Shown here in pieces: positions 57,074 through 64,000 of a stretch of DNA of 64,000 bases. The notes under the pieces were generated by a model. The model worked only from the letters and a program-made list of their open reading frames with translations, did not search any database and was not told where the DNA came from. Where the stretch lies: positions 2,170,001-2,234,000 of the forward strand of contig OZ287697.1 in NCBI GenBank assembly GCA_965649825.1. The letters run 5' to 3'. This DNA comes from Penicillus capitatus. Its lineage: Eukaryota > Chlorophyta. The first letter of the stretch is position 1; every line of letters begins with the position of its first letter. A program made the translations under genes and the position numbers.

Positions 57074-57148
57074 CGTGCATAATGATCTGCAAGACAAACA
57101 TCAAAACGCATTGGACTCTGCGCGAACGGACCTGCTGCTGCTCTACGA

Positions 57149-57773
<625 letters not shown>

Positions 57774-57855
57774 AGCATGCAAAAACAACCCGCGTGTTCC
57801 AAACCTGAATGAACTTACGAAAGAAAAAGCAAAATCATCTCCCCCCTTAAATCTT

Positions 57856-59126
57856 TCAATAACAAACAGTCGTCTCGACAGGATCAGTGATATAGGATTT
57901 GACAGCATCGATGATGGCAGTGTAGTCCCCGCTGATGGCAGCGTTATGATTTGGAGTGGTATCTTCCGTGTCGATTATGCTTTGTCCCTTTTCATCCACG
58001 TTCTCGCCATTCACCGTAATTGTTCCCGTCTCCCAAACGAAGAGATCGGGATGGATCAATGAGAGGATGGCAATGGCATCGTGCGGAGGGGCACCGCCTA
58101 TCGGTGGTTCTACCGTGTGGTAGTAAGCTTGATAGAAGTCGTAGATATCTGTGAGCACTTTCGCCGCATCATTGGCTGTGCTCATTTCATCCAGATCCTC
58201 GTCCGTAAAGGGACTCTTGTTCGTCACATCCAATCCCACTGCCTTGATGTTCTTTCCGTTACTGAAGACTTTCGATGCAGCGACATAGTCTCCTATGAAA
58301 TTGGCTTCGGCAAAGGGAGACACATTGCCATCGACATAAAAGGCTCCTCCCATAACTGCCAAGTATTTCTAAAGCATCTATCTCAGTTTGCTTCGTTTTA
58401 ACCTGGGGTCACATCAGCATTACCCATTTCGATGGAAGGTCTGCATCTAGGTCGATCGCATCGGCGAGATTTCGCAGCGGTCCGACAAAGGCCAGATAAA
58501 CCTCGCCTGGATATTTGTTGCAGGCCTCGACAATGAACTCGGCCGCCGTCTGGTTTTCAACCGTCCTCTGCCGAATGACGATTTCACGTCAGATCTAAGG
58601 AGACAAGGGATTCGCACCGTCGCTGGTGGAAGTTCAACGTCGCCGATTCCGTTTTCGCCGTGGATCCAGTCGGGCACGTCAAGTTTCGTCGGACTGCTTG
58701 TAACCCCAATGCCGCGATAGACCGGAATCTGCGCCGACGCGTTCATTATTTGCGTTTTAGAGAGTGCCGAAAACCTCGCCGTGGCCATAAGCCTGCAGCA
58801 GATCGAGCGCATTGCGCGTGGTGTCATCGATGCGCGCGTTGCCAAATGTGGTCGTGACGCCGAGGATCTCAAACGCTCCCATTCCAAGAGTCATAAGCAG
58901 CGCGGCGGAGTCATCTAAGTGAGCCGACTTTGCCTATCAGTGGCGCAGATGCCGATATACCGCAGCCAACGTCGGCGTCGATGATGAGATAGGGTAACTG
59001 CTTCTTCTTTTTTCCTTTGGAACATTTGCTGTCTTCAGGGTCGTCGCTTGGAAGGCTGCGACTTCCTAAGGCGCTTTGAGCGCAGAGAAAAAGAAAAATG
59101 GCGAAAAGCACAAGGAAGCCGCGCAT
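57856..59126 (-). CDS. Secreted inosine-uridine-type nucleoside hydrolase
   Basis: Hydrolyses N-glycosidic bonds of nucleosides. From the ATG at 59126: a signal peptide (MRGFLVLFAIFLFLCAQSAL), a Lys-rich linker, PYLIIDADVG, intron, DDSAALLMTLGMGAFEILGV (together the D-x-D-x-G-x-D-D Ca2+ site, split by an intron), TTFGNARIDDTTRNALDLL, IPVYRGIGV, WIHGENGIGD, PGEVYLAFVGPLRNLADAID, MGGAFYVDGNVSPFAEANFI, VGLDVTNKSPF and PHDAIAILSLIHPDLF (His of the active site). The signal peptide suggests extracellular or vacuolar nucleoside salvage. Stop TGA at 57856-57858. Confidence 0.88.
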
Positions 59127-59368
59127 GACGCTCGAAGAATGACTTTGTCGCGGACGGTATCCAAAGATTAGAGAGTCACCAAATGCAAATGACGGCGGGT
59201 GGGGAAGTTCACGCCGTAAGTAAGATAGATTTGAGGCGCTGTAATGCGCGGATCGAGATCTCATGCTGACGTGAAACATCGATCAACACCATCCATTCAT
59301 CTTCTGTCTGACCATAAATGCTACCAAGCATTCTGCCTCGATAAAAACGAGGAACAGAGATGCCTATC

Positions 59369-62300
59369 TCAGGAAAAGGTCACTAGTGGACTGCCAGGAT
59401 AGATGTCGAGTTCTCCATCATTGTTTCTTTCGATTTCTATCTTATCGAGACCGATCGCCTCCTTCAGATAATCTTGGAGTTCTTCGAAAACGGCGGCCTC
59501 GTCGAAAGGAGCAGAGGATTGCAGTGCTTGTATTCCAGCTCCCTGTTGAGCCTGTTCCATTTTGAACTTGGTGAATGGTAGGGCCAAACGCTTGATCTGC
59601 TTCTCATCCTTGCCCTTTTCGGATGCCGAAGCCTGTATCTGAGAGATGACCTCTCCGACCGTACCCTCTCCGAATGACTCCGTTTCTGCATTGAAGTGTT
59701 GCAGAAGCACTTGCAAGACGACTTCCTGCCATGGCAGGTATTTTGAGCTTGTGACGATCTTTGCTTCCTTGAAGTGTTTTCGGTCAGATGCTGCTGCTCC
59801 TTTCTTAGCTTTGGGCGGTGTCTCGAGTTTTGTCTTGCTTCGTCTTGTCGAAATGACAAAGTCTTCGATGAAAGATGCTGCTTGTTGGAGTCCGTAAGAG
59901 GCGTCTGGTGCCTCTGGCCATCCAGCAGTCAATGCAGAACCCTTTTTCTTAAGGAGATTGATCCAAATGTGGTCCATCGTGTGCGGTGCAAAGGGCACAA
60001 GCAAGAGTGTCGATACTTCCAGATAGCGCTCTATCAAGGACCGGTTCATCGGTACATGCTTACAGCCGAATCGGTAGGTATCTCTTGCTGCCATGAGATC
60101 AAAGCAACTGTACTTTAGGGCATCCCTGAAGAGCATCTTCTCGTAGGCAGTGCGGGATCGATGCACGGCAACATTGATGGCGTTTTCGAAGACGCGTTCG
60201 AAGAAGGTAGTCGGTGGTCCACTGGTCAAACCCTCTTTGGACGCCAAGATATCTTCGATCCATGTCAGCTCTTTTGTCAGACGCAAAATTGCAGCATTGG
60301 CCGCCGTCTGCTCAAAGTTGGCATCGTCCAGTCCATCTCCTGCATCTGCCAAAGCAATGCGTACGGCATCCGCCGAATACATCCCGATGGCCTGAAGTGA
60401 CATTTTGCACTCTGGGCAAGATGAATGGAAAAAACCTGTTCCAGGGTGAGGAAATTTCCTTCGGATTTTGACATCTTGTTTGCGTTCAAAAGCACATGGC
60501 CATTGCAGCGAAAGGCTTTTGGCCAGTACTTTCGTGGCCAGAAGGCTGTATGGTTGTAGAGGGTAAAGGTGAGATGGTTCTGGATCAAATCGTATCCAGA
60601 TACCCGAACATCAAACGGATACCAATACTCAAACTCTCTTCGCATCTTCCGCAAGAGCTCCTCATTGATTTGCGTCTTTGGCATCTCTCCCAATCCAAAC
60701 ACGAAATCAAACACCTGAGCAATCCAAAGGTTGAGAAGGAATAGGGAGGAGAGGAGGTCGTTTTGACATCGTCAGTGATCTGTCCCGGTGGTATCGACGT
60801 CGTCATTGTGCCATACATATCTCCTTGTTGCAAAATGTGGGCGATGGTGTAGTAGGCCATGTAGATGGTGGAATCTGAGAGAGATTCAATGAGATACTCT
60901 GGATCCCAGGGAAGGCGCGTTCCCAGTCCATAAGATCGAGAGACGGCCCATTTCTCCAGCCATTCAAGGCACCGCTCAAACTTCTCTCTCGCCTCGCTGC
61001 TATACGTTTCGAGCTGTGCTAGGCATTCTTTCGTCATCTTTGCCCACTCTTCCTCGCCGTATGTGATATACCACTGGTCAGTCAATGCCACCACACACGC
61101 ATCGCCTGATCTCGACACGACTTTCGATTCCGGTTCGCTGTAGAGCAATGCCTGGCCGCTTTCCACAAATTTCTGCTTGATACGAGGCTTCGCTTCCGAC
61201 ACCTTATGTCCAGTATACTCTCCCACGATCATGATACCTTGGTTGAATCCCTTCATGTAAGTCTTCTCCTTTGCCTGCGCAAGCTTGTCCACTTCATGCT
61301 GATTCTTAATTTTGAGCTCGTCGCACACGGTGACAGCAGCTGCATTTCCAAAACCTACATGCAGGAGTGTCTGTCCGTCGTCTGTGCGAGAACTGTCATC
61401 GAAAGCGACCTTCGATTTCAATGATGGGAATGATATCGAATGGCATCACCCATGCATCTTCCACTCCATACTTCTCTTTCATTTTGTTCTTGTTCTCTTT
61501 CAGATCTCTCAAAGCGATGTGATCATCTGGTGCATCTGAAGGCACACTGGTGACAACACCTGTTCCTTTGTTCATCTTGATCGTCAGCAAAGGTAATCCA
61601 TAGATAACGTCATGTGGACAGTTGGGCGAAGATACGGGCAGGCCAATCAAATCCTGTCCCTTGATACGCAGCAGGCAATCGAGTTTGCCTGTCTCTGGCA
61701 TCTTTTCTTGATAAGACAGGTTCATTGCCGAGCGCTCGGACATGATGTAGATTTCATTGTCCAATCCACGATAGGCGCCGTACTCTCCCGAGGGAAGAAC
61801 CCAGTAATTGGTCTGTCCATACATCGTCTCCGGGCGCAGCGTCGCCGCCATTAGATAGACAGGTCCCTTGCCTTCCAGTACACTTAATGCTTCCGTCAAT
61901 TTCTGGACTTGCATTTTGATCAGGACATATTCTTGGGGAAGGACGCCTTCTCCTTCGGATCGATCATGATCAGCGCAAGGTTGACCGTCCAGAGGTGAGT
62001 AGATGGCATATCTCTTGTCCTTGATGACACGGCCATCTTTGTGGAGTCTACGGAATTGCCATTGAATGAAGCGATCGTAATAGGGATTGCGATCGGTTGT
62101 GATAAAGGACCTTCTCCAGTCGATACCGCATCCCATGGCCTTGAGATCCACGACAGCCTTCTCGGGAAAAGAATCCAACCAGTAGTCAGCATCTCTGAAC
62201 AACAGGCCACTGAATCACACAGAGCTGTTTGCTTGACGACGACACCGGTATTTCGCAATTTCTTCTGTAGGAATATCACTCATCTCGAGTATCTGCCATT

Positions 62301-62955
62301 GATACTTTGCCTTTCCGGCCTTCGATGCAACCTTCGTTTTCTTCCTGGCAAATTTGGCACCCTCTCCCCCGCTTGCTGTATCTCTCTGAAACACAGTTGT
62401 CTTGTCTAGCACAGGTGCTGCTTCATCGCAATGTCTCTACCTTTTCAGCAGGCGCCTCTTCCTCTTTGTCCTGAGGAAATACTGGAGGACATCCAAACTG
62501 ACGGATTTCTCTATCCAGTTTATCGGCACACGCCTGCATCCTGTCGATTCAGGGGATTCTGAAAACGATGGAGTTGACAGTTTGCCTTGATGGGCATGCC
62601 TGTGCAGTGGAATCCTTGTGGAAAGAGCACACGCTTTCCCCTCAGACGTTCGAATGCCGACTTGAATTCGAGCTTGGATAAACTGAAGGCGTGTCCCAAA
62701 TGAAGCAGACCATTCATGTAAGGATAGGGAAAGTTCCCAAAGAATTTCTCTCCCTCTACTGGCGGCGTCTCCGGAGCATCGACTTCGAAGATCTTAGCAG
62801 CTTCCCATTCTCTCTGCCGTGCCTTTTGGATCTCCAAGAGCAAATCACGCCGTGTCGTGTTCTGAAGCTAAACGTCATACGGCGCCGCCTCCATCGTCGA
62901 GTGTTGTTGTTGGGCGGCGCACCTCGTCATCGGTCGGGTTAGAGGAGGACGTCAT
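59369..62955 (-). CDS. LARS: Leucyl-tRNA synthetase, cytosolic (eukaryotic/archaeal) type
   Basis: Charges tRNA-Leu. From the ATG at 62955: [11 protein letters not shown], a 61-nt intron, [20 protein letters not shown], then [20 protein letters not shown] (HIGH motif as HLGH), the CP1 editing domain ([38 protein letters not shown] with the editing Asp), [13 protein letters not shown] (KMSKS motif), the anticodon-binding helices ([20 protein letters not shown]) and a C-terminal extension to TGA 59369-59371. Length is about 1,080 residues as for cytosolic LeuRS. Introns are mostly ~50 nt. All catalytic signatures that I can place are intact. Confidence 0.94.
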
Positions 62956-63134
62956 TCGAGCTGACGGTGAGAGAGATGGGCGCAATCGCACGAAACGACG
63001 CGTGATACTCGAGCGAATTGCGAACAGTTTTACGAAATTGCGTATGGATGGACGATTGTCTCACTCGATCCAGTGACAGACATGCGCCGTTTTTTTCGTG
63101 CACCACGCGAACCACTGGATTCGAGAATGGCGTC

Positions 63135-64000
63135 TTATACAATGACGATTGCAGGAACAGCCTGAATCGCCACGTTCTCCTGACGTTCATCTCGTTGCAT
63201 ACGATCGACCATGTCTGGAGCCGGTCCATTCACTTCATTCTGTCCAGCTTGGAATTGCGCACAGCGCATTAACTGACAAGACCATGTGTATAGGATAGCA
63301 ATCAGCAGACCTGAACACACCACACATCATCCATCACCCATTCCTCAGACCACATGAGAGATGGATTACCTGTGACGAGCGCAGTGACAATGGTGACTTT
63401 GAAGAACAGAATACAGACGATGGTGACAACCCACGTCATCCGGATACAATCAAAGACATCTGTGGCTGACGGATAACGTCCTCTGGAGGCATCGGTTGGG
63501 TCATCAGAGGCCTGCTGCGATCCAGCATCTGATCGTGGCTGAGGGGGGCTGAGATTGGCAATCGGCGTTCGGCACACATCACATGTCAAATCTCCCTTGA
63601 TATCCACCCACTTCTGAGCACAATCCTTGTGTCGCAGCGCAGCGTCGCCCTTGCATTGACAGTCCAGTCTTATGGCTTGGCCGGATTCGAAGTCTTCAGG
63701 CGACAATGGTTCCAGACAGATGAGGCAGATCTTCTCGGACGATGACCCACTGCTGCCGTTTGACATGGAGGCATAACTGAGCAGACCAGGCAGAGTGGCC
63801 ACGGATCTATCGATGGGTGCTCGGGCTGATACTGGTAGTGGATCAGCAGTATTAGAAATTTCGATTTCTCCCTGAACATCGCTATGAACTGCATTGGAAG
63901 ACAAAGACTCATCTGTTGGTTCATCGTTCCTGGACAATCCCGATGGTCCCGGTCGAGGATCGACGTCGAAGGAGGAATTATGAGAGGCACTAGAAGATTC
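63135..64000 (-). CDS. RING-CH (MARCH-like) membrane E3 ligase, 5' end outside the window
   Basis: The frame is open through the right edge of the window. After a Ser/Pro-rich acidic part, the RING-CH domain reads CLICLEPLSPEDFESGQAIR, LDCQCKGDAALRHKDCAQKW and LTCDVCRTPI, with the C4HC3 order (Cys in the fourth and His in the fifth position). Then, separated by a 59-nt intron, come one or two hydrophobic helices (WVVTIVCILFFKVTIVTALV, then GLLIAILYTW) and a tail ending AVPAIVIV at the stop (63135-63137). This layout fits membrane ubiquitin ligases that regulate trafficking of other membrane proteins. Confidence 0.88.

Overview
The window is nuclear DNA of a photosynthetic eukaryote, most likely a unicellular green-lineage alga. 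It encodes a plastid PsbP with a twin-arginine thylakoid signal, a plant-type [2Fe-2S] ferredoxin and a plastid-type 3-isopropylmalate dehydrogenase, each with an apparent plastid transit peptide. It also carries a BOU-like mitochondrial carrier, a golgin-84-like protein and a plant-like TRS130/TRAPPC10. An early-branching streptophyte such as Mesostigma fits, but the species is an inference. Nothing points to a prokaryote, plasmid or virus.

Gene structure is the key to reading this DNA. Coding regions are cut by many very short introns, mostly 38 to 65 nt with a peak near 50. Most apparent frameshifts and short ORFs disappear once these are removed. I placed splice sites by hand from frame continuity, GT/AG (twice GC/AG) ends and family alignment from memory, so exon coordinates are predictions without transcript support. 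Genes are packed: LEUB and FAM136 stop codons are 3 bp apart, FAM136 and an ankyrin gene start 25 bp apart, TypA and UBA5 start 43 bp apart, and a small membrane-protein gene overlaps the predicted SAC1 start by 8 bp.

Layout. 1-5000: gene tail, 73-bp minisatellite, PAN-like secreted proteins, LRR protein. 5-11 kb: LEUB (+), FAM136 (-), ankyrin (+), PSBP (+), MO25/CAB39 (+). 10.7-16.6 kb: TRAPPC10 and a Tudor-like protein (-). 17-20 kb: coiled-coil protein (+), BOU carrier (-). 20-24 kb: APC10 and a golgin (+). 24-28 kb: STI1/HOP and an ARM-type solenoid (-). 28.6-34 kb: pseudokinase, KH protein and a basic-tailed unknown (+). 34.9-44 kb: XPF-like nuclease (-), TypA (-), UBA5 (+), SAC1 (-), small TM protein (-). 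44-50 kb: Cys-rich secreted protein (+), ankyrin gene built of one-repeat exons (-), sulfotransferase (-), separated by gene-poor DNA. 50.7-64 kb: metallophosphoesterase (+), TKL-like kinase with a CaaX-like end (+), TFIIS-N protein (-), ferredoxin (+), nucleoside hydrolase (-), cytosolic LeuRS (-), RING-CH protein (-, cut by the window end).

No multi-gene pathway is obvious. Neighbours are mostly unrelated housekeeping genes. The notable local structures are tandem exon-plus-intron amplification of ankyrin repeats, an internal intron duplication in a secreted-protein gene, two kinase-like proteins with large activation-loop insertions, GC-AG introns and a recurrent GTTC tetranucleotide found mainly in introns.
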